64,000 nucleotides of DNA from JAUILA01 sp964563925 (GTDB taxonomy: Bacteria > Bacteroidota > Bacteroidia > Cytophagales > Cyclobacteriaceae), in assembly GCA_964563925.1 (NCBI GenBank), contig CAZLZD010000013.1, forward strand, positions 25,545-89,544, in the 5' to 3' direction. The notes below the pieces were generated by a model that did no database searches, was not told where the DNA came from, and saw only the letters and a list, made by a program, of their open reading frames with translations. The position numbers and the translations under genes are program-made. Shown one piece after another: positions 51,031-59,423 of this stretch; positions within the stretch are counted from its first letter, which is position 1; each line of letters opens with the position of its first letter.

Positions 51031-51861
51031 TTATCCGATAGATACCCTTTTAAATTCCGTGACAGTCAGGCCCTTGGAAACACTATCCAGGTACGCTGCC
51101 ACTGACTTAGAGTTATCTTTCACAAATTGCTGGTGCAGGAGTGTATTGTCCTTGAAGAACTTCTTCAGTTTACCTTCTGCAATCTTCTCAATGATATTTT
51201 CAGGTTTTCCTTCAGCACGTGCCTGCTCTTTCCCGATTTCAAGCTCCTTCTGCACGGTTTCAGAATCCACACCTGACTCATCCACAGCCACAGGGTTCAT
51301 GGCAGCAACCTGCATGCCCACGTCTTTACCTGCTTCAAGCACCTCGGTTCCGTTGGTACCGGATAATGCCACCAGGACACCCAGTTTGCTTCCGGCGTGA
51401 ATATAAGGCACCACAGCCTCACCATTGAGAATCACGTATTCACTGATCTCAATTTTCTCACCGATCTTTCCCACCAGTTCAGTTATTTTCTCTGAGATGG
51501 TCAGGTCTCCGATCTTTTCACCTTTCAGGGAATCCACATCAGCGGGTTTCTTATCGAAAGCCACCGTTACGATATCCTCTCCCAGCTTTTGAAATTCCTC
51601 ATTCTTTGCCACGAAATCCGTTTCACAATTCAGGGCGATCATCACGCCTGTTGTGTTGTCGTCATTTGTACGCACAAAGACCGACCCTTCAGTGGTTTCA
51701 CGATCTGCCCTGGAAGCAGAAACTTTTTGTCCTTTTTTACGGAGAATTTCAATCGCCTTTTCAAAATCACCCTCCGCTTCAGTCAGCGCTTTCTTGCAGT
51801 CCATCATGCCTGCACCGGTCATTTGTCTAAGCTTATTAACATCTTTTGCCGTAATAGCCAT
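51031..51861 (-). CDS. tsf: Elongation factor Ts
   Basis: Nucleotide exchange factor for EF-Tu. The 276-residue protein has an N-terminal UBA-like module (AKDVNKLRQMTGAGMMDCKKAL, 5-26) and a core with ALNCETDFVAKNEEF and VDSETVQKELEIGKEQAR. Length matches the short core form. It follows rpsB as in most bacteria, but a hairpin with a T-run lies in the 110-bp gap between them, so it is probably partly uncoupled from the ribosomal genes. Confidence 0.97.
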   Translation of the reverse strand: MAITAKDVNKLRQMTGAGMMDCKKALTEAEGDFEKAIEILRKKGQKVSASRADRETTEGSVFVRTNDDNTTGVMIALNCETDFVAKNEEFQKLGEDIVTVAFDKKPADVDSLKGEKIGDLTISEKITELVGKIGEKIEISEYVILNGEAVVPYIHAGSKLGVLVALSGTNGTEVLEAGKDVGMQVAAMNPVAVDESGVDSETVQKELEIGKEQARAEGKPENIIEKIAEGKLKKFFKDNTLLHQQFVKDNSKSVAAYLDSVSKGLTVTEFKRVSIG

Positions 51862-51904
51862 AGTTATAGTATTTAAATGTTGATGATCTAGTTCAGTGTC
51901 CTCT

Positions 51905-51940
51905 AAAAAAAATTGAACACCGTTACCCCGATGTTCAATT
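51905..51940 (-). terminator. Terminator or attenuator between rpsB and tsf
   Basis: AATTGAACA/TGTTCAATT form a 9-bp stem around a 12-nt loop (51911-51940); on the minus strand it is followed by a run of eight T (A at 51905-51912, partly inside the stem). It lies about 30 bp after the rpsB stop. It may stop part of the ribosomal-protein transcript before tsf. Confidence 0.65.
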
Positions 51941-51971
51941 TTAATTTCAGTACGCAGTAACGCGGGTATTT

Positions 51972-52739
51972 TTATTCTACCGTCTCTTTCTCGTCTGCCT
52001 TTTTCTTGGCTTCCTCTTCCTTCTTAAGAGCAGCTTCTTCCTTATCCTTCTTACGCTCCATCAACGCTTCCTCCACCTGCTTGCCAATATAATTGGTGAT
52101 CAGTGAGATGGATTTGAAAGCATCATCATTAGCCGGGATCGGGAAATCCACTCCGGTAGGATCCGAATTGGTATCCACCATGCCAAATACCGGAATATTC
52201 AGTTTCTGAGCCTCTTTTACTGCAATGTGCTCACGCTTTACGTCAATGACGAAAAGGGCTGCAGGAAGACGGTTCAGATCCGCAATACCACCCAGCACAC
52301 GCTCCAGTTTTTCCTTTTCACGGGTGATCATGAGTCTCTCCCGCTTTGCGAGGTTTTGGTACGACTCATCTTTCATGAGTTTCTCGATGGAACTCATCTT
52401 CTTGAGTGATTTACGAATCGTTGCAAAATTGGTAAGCATACCACCCAGCCAGCGCTCAGTGACATATGGCATATTCAAACGACGTGCCTCTTCGGCCACT
52501 ACGTCCTGTGCCTGCTTCTTGGTTGCAACAAATAATACTTTTCTGCCTGATCTTACGATGTTCTTAAGCGCATAGGATGCTTTTTCGAGGCGCTCAAGGG
52601 TTTTATTCAGGTCGATAATGTGAATCCCGTTCTTCTCCATGAAAATATAAGGAGCCATTTTGGGATCCCACTTTCTCGTCAAGTGTCCGAAGTGAACACC
52701 AGCATCCAGTAAGTCCTTGGTTGTTAATTTATCTGCCAT
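51972..52739 (-). CDS. rpsB: 30S ribosomal protein S2
   Basis: A 255-residue ribosomal protein of the small-subunit head. It starts KDLLDAGVHFGHLTRKWDPKM, the S2 signature, with VLFVATKKQAQDVV and RWLGGMLTNFATIRKS further on, and AIDGDIL-like GMVDTNSDPTGVDFPIPAND. The C-terminal 35 residues form a very charged Glu/Lys tail (KKDKEEAALKKEEEAKK). It follows rpsI after 33 bp. Confidence 0.98.
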   Translation of the reverse strand: MADKLTTKDLLDAGVHFGHLTRKWDPKMAPYIFMEKNGIHIIDLNKTLERLEKASYALKNIVRSGRKVLFVATKKQAQDVVAEEARRLNMPYVTERWLGGMLTNFATIRKSLKKMSSIEKLMKDESYQNLAKRERLMITREKEKLERVLGGIADLNRLPAALFVIDVKREHIAVKEAQKLNIPVFGMVDTNSDPTGVDFPIPANDDAFKSISLITNYIGKQVEEALMERKKDKEEAALKKEEEAKKKADEKETVE

Positions 52740-52772
52740 TATATACTGTTTTCTCTTTGTGTACCAGTTTGA

Positions 52773-53159
52773 TTAACGTTTCGAGAACTGGAATCTTCTG
52801 CGGGCTTTCCTGCGTCCGTATTTCTTTCTCTCCACCATTCGGGGGTCCCTGGTAAGGAAACCTTCCTTTTTCAAAGGAGGCCTGTGCTCATCATTCACCT
52901 CCACCAAAGCACGTGAAATTGCCAGGCGAACTGCTTCTGCCTGTCCTTTCGGACCGCCTCCGTCTACATTGACAGAGATGTCGTACGTACCTTCTTCATT
53001 TACCGTAGCCAACGGCTGACTCACGATTGTCCGGAGAATATCTGAGGGGAAGTACTCCTCAAATGCACGGTCATTGACTGTAATTTCTCCTTTACCCGGG
53101 GTCAGGTATATCCTGGCCACCGATGTCTTCCTTCTTCCGATTGAACTGATAACTTCCAT
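52773..53159 (-). CDS. rpsI: 30S ribosomal protein S9
   Basis: A 128-residue small-subunit protein whose C-terminal tail reaches the P-site tRNA. Motifs: SIGRRKTSVARIYLTPGKGE at the N-terminus, VDGGGPKGQAEAVRLAISRAL in the middle and the basic end RKKYGRRKARRRFQFSKR. It is encoded directly after rplM (3 bp gap), the usual L13-S9 pair. Confidence 0.98.
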   Translation of the reverse strand: MEVISSIGRRKTSVARIYLTPGKGEITVNDRAFEEYFPSDILRTIVSQPLATVNEEGTYDISVNVDGGGPKGQAEAVRLAISRALVEVNDEHRPPLKKEGFLTRDPRMVERKKYGRRKARRRFQFSKR

Positions 53160-53162
53160 TAA

Positions 53163-53609
53163 TTATAAGTTGATTTCTTTGGGTTGCTGCGCCTCATGCG
53201 GATGCTCAGCACCTTCGTATACATAAAGATTTTGGAATAAAGCCCGTCCCAGACGATTCTTGGGCAACATACCCCGAACCGCACGCTCCACCAATATGGT
53301 AGAAGACTTCTTGCGCTTCACCTCAAGCGGAGTCTCTGTACGCTGTCCGCCGGGATAACCGGTGTGTGACACATACTGCTTGTCAGACCATTTTTTTCCG
53401 GTCATCCGTACCTTATCCGCATTGACTACAATCACATTATCGCCACAGTCCACATGTGGGGTGTAGCTTGCTTTGTGCTTGCCACGAATTACCTTCGCAA
53501 CCTCGCTCGCGAGGCGACCAAGCACCTTGCCTTCCGCATCCACGACAACCCACTCTTTCTGCACGGTTCCCTTGTTCTCAGAAATGGTTTTATAACTTAA
53601 AGTATCCAC
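53163..53609 (-). CDS. rplM: 50S ribosomal protein L13
   Basis: A 148-residue early-assembly large-subunit protein. Motifs: VDAEGKVLGRLASEVAKVIRG, YTPHVDCGDNVIVVNADKV and the C-terminal AVRGMLPKNRLGRALFQNLYVY. The start codon is GTG. It heads the operon rplM-rpsI-rpsB(-tsf); the promoter and a leader hairpin lie just upstream. Confidence 0.98.
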   Translation of the reverse strand: MDTLSYKTISENKGTVQKEWVVVDAEGKVLGRLASEVAKVIRGKHKASYTPHVDCGDNVIVVNADKVRMTGKKWSDKQYVSHTGYPGGQRTETPLEVKRKKSSTILVERAVRGMLPKNRLGRALFQNLYVYEGAEHPHEAQQPKEINL

Positions 53610-53647
53610 GCCTATTACGCTTTATTATTGACAATATTCTTTACTTC

Positions 53648-53695
53648 CCCCTCAAAGAGGGGCACAAAGATAGATTTATATATTTTTAAAAACAA
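53648..53695 (-). promoter_or_regulatory. rplM operon promoter with 5' hairpin
   Basis: On the coding strand TTG (53695-53693) and TATCTTTG (53672-53665) are 20 bp apart, a near-ideal Bacteroidetes -33/-7 pair. Immediately downstream CCCCTC AAA GAGGGG (53648-53662) can fold at or near the very 5' end of the transcript. A leader of about 45-50 nt then precedes the rplM GTG. The hairpin may stabilise the mRNA or take part in feedback control by a ribosomal protein. Confidence 0.65.
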
Positions 53696-53733
53696 CAAGA
53701 CACCTTAAATATTTGCTCTTAAAAGGCATCTCC

Positions 53734-54450
53734 TCAACGATTTTTGCCCAGTTGGGTAATAAGGACTTTGAAGTCTTTCGGATAGGGTGCCTCTACAACC
53801 AGTTTATTGCCATCCGGCGCATCAAACGCAATGGAAAAAGCGTGCAGGGCAATGCGCCTGATCAGCGGAGATTCCTCCTGTCCTTTACGCACATTAAAAT
53901 GCCGCTTTACAGAGGAAAGGTAGAAATCGGTTCCCCCGTAACTGTGGTCAGCGATGATCGGTGCCTTCAGCCAGGACAAATGGATTCGTATCTGGTGCAT
54001 TCTCCCGGTCACCGGGCGACATTCCAGCAGGGTATGGTTACGGAATACATCAAGGGTCTGAAAACTGGTTTCTGCTTCTTTACCTTCCCGGTAATCTATA
54101 TTGACACCGCCGCTGGAATTTTTCCTGATCGGTGCATCCACCACTTTTTGACGGAAATCATGGATACCGTCGACCACGGCATGATATACTTTTTCCACAC
54201 TGCGTTCCTGAAGCTGAAGTGACATATGCCGGTAGGCTTCCGGGTGCCTGGCAATCACAAGAACCCCGGATGTTTCCTTGTCCAGCCGGTGACATACCTG
54301 GGCATTCTCGTCGTACTCCCTGGCCATCTGCAGAATGTTGTCACTGCTTGACCGGTCTTCCAGGGTGGAAACCAATGGCGGTTTGTTGATGATCAGGTAG
54401 TCATCCGTTTCACGGAGAATGAGATCCTTAAAGGAGGTACGTCGCGCCAT
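53734..54450 (-). CDS. RluA-family pseudouridine synthase
   Basis: Isomerises uridine in rRNA or tRNA. The 238-residue catalytic domain has the HRLDKETSGVLVIAR motif (54-68) with the catalytic aspartate, then GRMHQIRIHLSWLKAPIIADHSYGG. There is no N-terminal S4 RNA-binding domain, which places it with RluA/TruC-like stand-alone enzymes; the exact target uridine is not known. It is separated from rplM by the ribosomal promoter. Confidence 0.92.
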   Translation of the reverse strand: MARRTSFKDLILRETDDYLIINKPPLVSTLEDRSSSDNILQMAREYDENAQVCHRLDKETSGVLVIARHPEAYRHMSLQLQERSVEKVYHAVVDGIHDFRQKVVDAPIRKNSSGGVNIDYREGKEAETSFQTLDVFRNHTLLECRPVTGRMHQIRIHLSWLKAPIIADHSYGGTDFYLSSVKRHFNVRKGQEESPLIRRIALHAFSIAFDAPDGNKLVVEAPYPKDFKVLITQLGKNR

Positions 54451-54499
54451 GGCGCAAAGATAGGCAATTCATGCCATCACAAAATAACGGGGAAGACTA

Positions 54500-55552
54500 T
54501 TATTCAAGGACCATTCTCGGAGGTGCCTTACGGGGGAGCTTAAAGCTGAACTCACTGCCTTTGCCCGGTTCGCTTTTAACGGTTACACGTGAATTATGTC
54601 CTTCCATAATATGCTTCACGATGGCCAGACCGAGTCCGGTTCCGCCTTTTTCACGGGATCGGCTTTTGTCAACCCGGTAAAAACGTTCGAAGATACGATG
54701 TACATCCTTGGCCGGGATCCCCTCCCCGGTATCCTCTACCGTTGTCTCCACGTATTTCTCGTCGACCCGGAACCCTACGGTAATGGTACTTTTATCATTG
54801 CTGTATTTAACCGCGTTGCTGATCAGGTTGGTCATCACCTGGTTAATACGCTGCCAGTCACCGTGAACGATCACCTCATCGGGGGTATTCTTCCGGAAAA
54901 GGATCCGGATCTTTTTCTTTTCAGCCTTATTCTCAAATTGCTCGATCACCTCCTCGGTCAGCGCCTTTATATCAAAGTCTTCAAAATGCATTTTAATTTC
55001 CCCGGTCTCGATCTGAGAAAGGGTTAAGAGGTCCTGAACCAGCATATCAAGGCCATCCAGGCTCTTGGCTGCCTTCTTCAGAAACCGGGTACGGACATTC
55101 TTGTCCTTTACGGCCCCGTCAAGCAGCGTGTGCACAAACCCCTGGGCCGCGAATATGGGTGTTTTCAGTTCATGGCTCACATCGGCAATGAATTCTTTAC
55201 GGAAAGCCTCCATTTTACGAAGCTCGTCAATCTCCTTCTGCTTGAGCTGAACAAACTGACGGATGTCGTCATTGATCTGTTTAAGTGGGTTTAGCGGACT
55301 TGGCGGATCGTCATCCAGTCCGGCCGGCCCCTGCCTGAGACGGTGGAACAGGTTGTAGATCTTATTGATTTCCCTGAAAATGAGGAATTCCAGGACCACA
55401 TAGATCATAATATAGGATGCGGAAAGCGCAATAAAGAAGGCTACGATCAGGGCATTGGAAGAAACATCGTTGAGCAAAGACAGGAATGCAGTCGTCACCG
55501 CAGCAATACAGATTGCCAGCAGCACGGCGATCACGCGGGGACTCTTGATCAT
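54500..55552 (-). CDS. Sensor histidine kinase, PhoR-like
   Basis: A 350-residue membrane kinase: two N-terminal spans (about 7-24 and 35-58) with almost no periplasmic loop, a linker (about 60-115), the dimerisation and phosphoacceptor domain with His127 (FIADVSHELKTPI), and the ATPase domain with N box NLISNAVKYS, G1 VEDTGEGI, F box IFERFYRVDKSRSREKGGTG and G2 GLGLAIVK. The tiny sensor loop suggests it reads a membrane or partner signal rather than a ligand. It is paired with the response regulator 3 bp upstream. Confidence 0.94.
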   Translation of the reverse strand: MIKSPRVIAVLLAICIAAVTTAFLSLLNDVSSNALIVAFFIALSASYIMIYVVLEFLIFREINKIYNLFHRLRQGPAGLDDDPPSPLNPLKQINDDIRQFVQLKQKEIDELRKMEAFRKEFIADVSHELKTPIFAAQGFVHTLLDGAVKDKNVRTRFLKKAAKSLDGLDMLVQDLLTLSQIETGEIKMHFEDFDIKALTEEVIEQFENKAEKKKIRILFRKNTPDEVIVHGDWQRINQVMTNLISNAVKYSNDKSTITVGFRVDEKYVETTVEDTGEGIPAKDVHRIFERFYRVDKSRSREKGGTGLGLAIVKHIMEGHNSRVTVKSEPGKGSEFSFKLPRKAPPRMVLE

Positions 55553-55555
55553 GCC

Positions 55556-56245
55556 TTACACGACATTAAACTTATAGCCTACCCCTTTGACGGTCTTGAT
55601 ATATTCGTCACCGATCTTCTCACGTACTTTTCGGACGTGCACATCCACGGTTCGGGCGAGTACATAGACGTCAGACCCCCAGATATTCTGGAGCAGTTCA
55701 TCACGGCCAAACACTTTATTCGGGTTTTGGGCAAGAAAATAAATCAGTTCGAATTCCTTCTTGGGCAGGGTGATCTCCTCACCGTTAAGGCGAATGGTGT
55801 AGCTGGCACGGTCAATCACCATATCCCCTGCATTAATCTGATTACTTACCGATTTCTTTTTCTTGTCCCGGCGGAAAAGTGCATTGATTCTGCTCATCAG
55901 TGCCCTGGGCTTAATCGGTTTGGTGATATAATCGTCGGCCCCGACATCGAAGGCAGCGACCTCCGAATATTCTTCCGACCGGGCAGTAAGGAAAATAATA
56001 AATGTCTGAGCCAGCTCAGGGATTTCCCGTATCTGCCTGCAGGTTTCCACGCCGTCCTGTTTCGGCATCATGATATCCAGCAGGATCAGGTCAGGATGAA
56101 ATTTTTTAGCGATCTGGATGGCTTTTTCACCATCCAGGGCTGTTTTCACTTCGTAGCCCTGTTTTTCAAGATTGTATTTGAGAAGTTCAAGAATGGATTC
56201 CTCGTCATCTACTACAAGCACACGTTGGCTCTGCTTGCTTCCCAT
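55556..56245 (-). CDS. Response regulator, OmpR/PhoB family
   Basis: A 229-residue regulator: receiver domain with acid pair Asp13-Asp14, phosphoacceptor Asp57 (LILLDIMMPKQDG), Thr and Lys switch residues (FLTARSEE, DDYITKPIK), then a winged-helix DNA-binding domain ending VRKVREKIGDEYIKTVKGVGYKF. It precedes its cognate histidine kinase by 3 bp. The pair looks PhoB/PhoR-like, but no phosphate-uptake gene is nearby to prove the signal. Confidence 0.94.
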   Translation of the reverse strand: MGSKQSQRVLVVDDEESILELLKYNLEKQGYEVKTALDGEKAIQIAKKFHPDLILLDIMMPKQDGVETCRQIREIPELAQTFIIFLTARSEEYSEVAAFDVGADDYITKPIKPRALMSRINALFRRDKKKKSVSNQINAGDMVIDRASYTIRLNGEEITLPKKEFELIYFLAQNPNKVFGRDELLQNIWGSDVYVLARTVDVHVRKVREKIGDEYIKTVKGVGYKFNVV

Positions 56246-56342
56246 AAGAGTTTGCGGTTTATAACTTTCCTAAGTGTAATTAACAAAATTTAAAGCTATT
56301 GAGAAAATAGCCGTATAAAAAGTGATTGCAGACATTTAACAA

Positions 56343-57137
56343 TTAATTAACCTTCCCTTTTTCAAAGGTTTCAATATCCACTTCCACGGCTCCGACAAAC
56401 ATCTGTGCTTTAATTTTGAGCGGTACTTTGTTCACGTCATCCGATATCCAGACCCGAATGGAATTTTCCCCGTCAAACAGGCTGTTTTCGGGCATGATGG
56501 GCGACAGGACAATGGAGCGGATCACCCCCAGCTTGGTTTTAACCTCCTCCCTTCCCACGATCCGGATTTTAAAATCATAAATCTCCTTATCGAAGAATGC
56601 ATTCAGGTGAATGATGTCGCCAGCCTTCAGTTTACTGAAATCGAGGGTACGCAAATAGTAGTACCCGCTTACCAGGTCCTGGACATTTCCCGGTACAGGA
56701 AATTTTTCGGCGGGCTTCCATTTCTGCTCGCCATTACTGAATACCCTGACACTGGCCGTATTATTTGGATGATTGAAATCGACGATCTCATGTTTACGGT
56801 ATTTCCCTTCTTCAATGTGGCGGTAAAATCGTTGTGGTTCCACCAGGCTGGTATCCAGGTAGGTCCCCCAGTTGTCACGAATACGAAGGAATAAATCAAA
56901 CATCCCGATAGATTCCCCGTAGATATCAATCTTGAAACAGGATTTTCCATTCATGTTGTGGATTTTGTCTGCGATGACCATCTTGGCATTGGCAGCATTC
57001 ACAAACCCGTAATGTACTTTGTAACGAATAACCTCTCCGGGCCCGAAGGTGATATGATGGTTGTCGTCCACGGGAGCTTCCGGGGGAGAGGGAGCAACCA
57101 ATAGCAGGAACCAAATATATATATAGGTGTAAAACAC
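56343..57137 (-). CDS. DUF3108 domain-containing exported protein
   Basis: A 264-residue protein with a short signal sequence (FYTYIYIWFLLLVAPSPP) and a beta-rich mature region matching the DUF3108 family (FGPGEVIRYKVHYGFVNAANAKMVI at the start, and GVIRSIVLSPIMPENSLFDGE, IRVWISDDVNKVPLKIKAQMFVGAVEVDI at the end). Members are envelope beta-barrel-like proteins of unknown function. The start is GTG, 3 nt after the stop of the peptidase gene, so it belongs to the same transcript. Confidence 0.85.
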   Translation of the reverse strand: MFYTYIYIWFLLLVAPSPPEAPVDDNHHITFGPGEVIRYKVHYGFVNAANAKMVIADKIHNMNGKSCFKIDIYGESIGMFDLFLRIRDNWGTYLDTSLVEPQRFYRHIEEGKYRKHEIVDFNHPNNTASVRVFSNGEQKWKPAEKFPVPGNVQDLVSGYYYLRTLDFSKLKAGDIIHLNAFFDKEIYDFKIRIVGREEVKTKLGVIRSIVLSPIMPENSLFDGENSIRVWISDDVNKVPLKIKAQMFVGAVEVDIETFEKGKVN

Positions 57138-57140
57138 GCC

Positions 57141-58169
57141 TTAAAGAAACGGATGTTTTTGCTTTAATTCATGGATCATGATCTTAATATTTCCGTTGTA
57201 ATGGGAGTTGTAAAGATCTTCCAGATTTTGCTGTTTCTCCCTGTAACGCATGAAGCTCATAAAAAAGGTATTATTAGGCAATTCATTTCCAATTTTTTGC
57301 CTGACCTGGTAGGGGAAGGAAAATGACAAGGTATCAAGTGTTTCGATTACCTTACCTATAATCCGCTGCTTTTCATTCTCCCAGGCAACGGTATCACCGC
57401 CGGGCACCAGTTGCTGGTAAAAAAGCTGGAGGCTGTCGGCTCCGCGCAGTACATGCTGGTAGTAGATACGCTCGTCTTCCTGTTCCCTGACATATGCCTC
57501 AAGCTCCGCGGAGTGCTCACCATATACATCGTTAAGAAAAAGACGTGCTCCTTCGTCCCCTATAAACGAGGCCAGATTTTCATTAAAGGTAACACTATCC
57601 TTTACAAAGATTGTGGCATGTGACATTTCATGGATGATCAGGTTGGCCAGGTCACCGTAGGAGCGGTTAAGCATATTACTTAATATCGGATCGGTGAACC
57701 ACCCCAGCGTCGACCACCCGCCCACCGTCCGGATACCGGTTTCAAACCCTTCCTGCTTTACCTTTTCCGCTTCACTCAAGGCCAGATCCGGATCAAAGAA
57801 ACCCTTGTAGGGTACGGTGCCAACAACCGGAAATTCCCACTCCTTGGGGATGAAAGCATAGGGCCTGCTGCCGGTCACCACCCAAAGCACAGGCTTCCCC
57901 TGCTGATCATACATGGTTGTGTAATTCTCGGTGTCGTTCAGACCCAGGGAGTCTATGGCATACCGGCGAACCTCCCCGATAAATCGGAGTTTCTGCTTTA
58001 TGCTGTCAGGGGTCATCGGATCGGATAAATACTCACTCACCGGACGGGCATTCCAGACAATATGAAGCTGGCCTTTTCCCTGACGGAGTCCGTATACCAC
58101 CAGGTCGCGGTACCAGACAATGAGTATGAGCAGGGCCACGCCTGTAATCAACAAAATCTTCCTGATCAT
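57141..58169 (-). CDS. Putative membrane-anchored aminopeptidase (HExxH)
   Basis: A 342-residue protein with one N-terminal membrane span and a large periplasmic domain containing the zinc motif HEMSH at 180-184 and FNENLA (195-200), which should carry further ligands. The segment RTVGGWSTLGWFTDPIL is diagnostic of the predicted aminopeptidase family (Aminopep). Substrate unknown. I use the ATG at 58169, two bases before the preceding stop codon, rather than an in-frame ATG eight codons earlier inside the barrel gene. Confidence 0.85.
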   Translation of the reverse strand: MIRKILLITGVALLILIVWYRDLVVYGLRQGKGQLHIVWNARPVSEYLSDPMTPDSIKQKLRFIGEVRRYAIDSLGLNDTENYTTMYDQQGKPVLWVVTGSRPYAFIPKEWEFPVVGTVPYKGFFDPDLALSEAEKVKQEGFETGIRTVGGWSTLGWFTDPILSNMLNRSYGDLANLIIHEMSHATIFVKDSVTFNENLASFIGDEGARLFLNDVYGEHSAELEAYVREQEDERIYYQHVLRGADSLQLFYQQLVPGGDTVAWENEKQRIIGKVIETLDTLSFSFPYQVRQKIGNELPNNTFFMSFMRYREKQQNLEDLYNSHYNGNIKIMIHELKQKHPFL

Positions 58170-58170
58170 T

Positions 58171-59289
58171 TTATCTCTTTTTTCCCAAGGCAAATTCCAT
58201 TTGATACGTCAGGTAAATTCCTGCAGACCACTCCGCATCACCCGACTCCAGGTCCCAGTAGGGTTCACCCCGAATCCCCAGCTGGAGGCCGTCGGCCAGG
58301 GGAGCATCGTACAGGAACCGGAAGAACAAAAGTTCACGGGTATTTTGTTCCTCCCCCTGCCTGGATGGGACATACGAAAAATTCTGGTAAAGCCTCCCGC
58401 CAACCGGGGAATAGTAGGAGTCGGCCCGCCAGTAGGAAATCATAATACCCAGTGGAAAAGGGAATTTGACAAAGGCATTGGCATATAATCCGTCGCCCCC
58501 GTCAAAAGGCAGCAGTGAAGTGCCTGAGTTGTCACTGAACGAGACGTAATAAAGGTCGGCAGTAAGCTGCAGGGAACCGGGGTGAACCCATCCTTTCAGT
58601 CCGAATGCCGTGTTGACATAGGTTTGCAGCGGCAGTTCAGATTCATTGATCTGGCCTCCCCGGTGGAATATCGTTGCCTGGAGCAACGTGGAAAAACCCG
58701 CATTCTCCAGGTCCAGCCAGCGATACTCAGCCGAAACGCCACTAAGCAACTCCTCCTGGGCGCTGTCACCGGGATGAATCACATTTCTCCAGTCCAGCCA
58801 CACATCACCAAAAAAAGAGCCTTTCTGATAACGGTATTGAATGCCGTATTCAAGCCGGTCAGCATCAAGCAGATTCTCAAAATCATACAAGGGTTCAATC
58901 AGACGGTGAGAAATGCTTCCCTGCAGGGTGCCAAACAGCAGCCGGTGGCCATTGCGGGCATACATCAGGGAAAAGGTCGGTAAAACTTCAGTAAAATCAT
59001 CCGCACCAAAATCCTGACTCAGATAAACACCGCCTTCGATGCGTACATAGTTGCCCGCCTGCCAGGCCAGGTAAGGATTCACCTGATACCCGAATAGCGT
59101 GTACCCGTCCAGTACCTCATTGAAATATTCATTGTTCCTCAGGTATCCAAGGGTCCGGAAGCCGCCGTAAAACCGTCCGGAATCTGCAGATTCCTGTACG
59201 CGGTTCCATTCCAGGGACCGGTTGTCGAGCTGACCCATCCCCGGAAAGTATATGACCGTGAGAATGAATACTATTGTAAATCGCCTCAT
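58171..59289 (-). CDS. Outer-membrane beta-barrel protein of unknown function
   Basis: A 372-residue exported protein: signal peptide to about residue 19, then a run of alternating amphipathic strands (RLEYGIQYRYQKGSFFGDVWL, LLQATIFHRGG, LQLTADLYYVSFSD, GIMISYWRADSYYSPVGG), ending GIYLTYQMEFALGKKR, which fits a porin-like barrel. No family is recognised. It is the first gene of the trio barrel-peptidase-DUF3108, with essentially no spacing to the peptidase gene, suggesting a shared envelope role. Confidence 0.78.
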   Translation of the reverse strand: MRRFTIVFILTVIYFPGMGQLDNRSLEWNRVQESADSGRFYGGFRTLGYLRNNEYFNEVLDGYTLFGYQVNPYLAWQAGNYVRIEGGVYLSQDFGADDFTEVLPTFSLMYARNGHRLLFGTLQGSISHRLIEPLYDFENLLDADRLEYGIQYRYQKGSFFGDVWLDWRNVIHPGDSAQEELLSGVSAEYRWLDLENAGFSTLLQATIFHRGGQINESELPLQTYVNTAFGLKGWVHPGSLQLTADLYYVSFSDNSGTSLLPFDGGDGLYANAFVKFPFPLGIMISYWRADSYYSPVGGRLYQNFSYVPSRQGEEQNTRELLFFRFLYDAPLADGLQLGIRGEPYWDLESGDAEWSAGIYLTYQMEFALGKKR

Positions 59290-59423
59290 AGGAGCTGCAA
59301 TATAGGAAGTGTCTGCCTAACGGCGGACAATTCCTAAATATTTTAGCAAAATTTTAAACGGATTATGAGGACTAATTAGTAACTTCACCGCAGAAATATT
59401 CTTGCACAATTAATAAGACGCAC

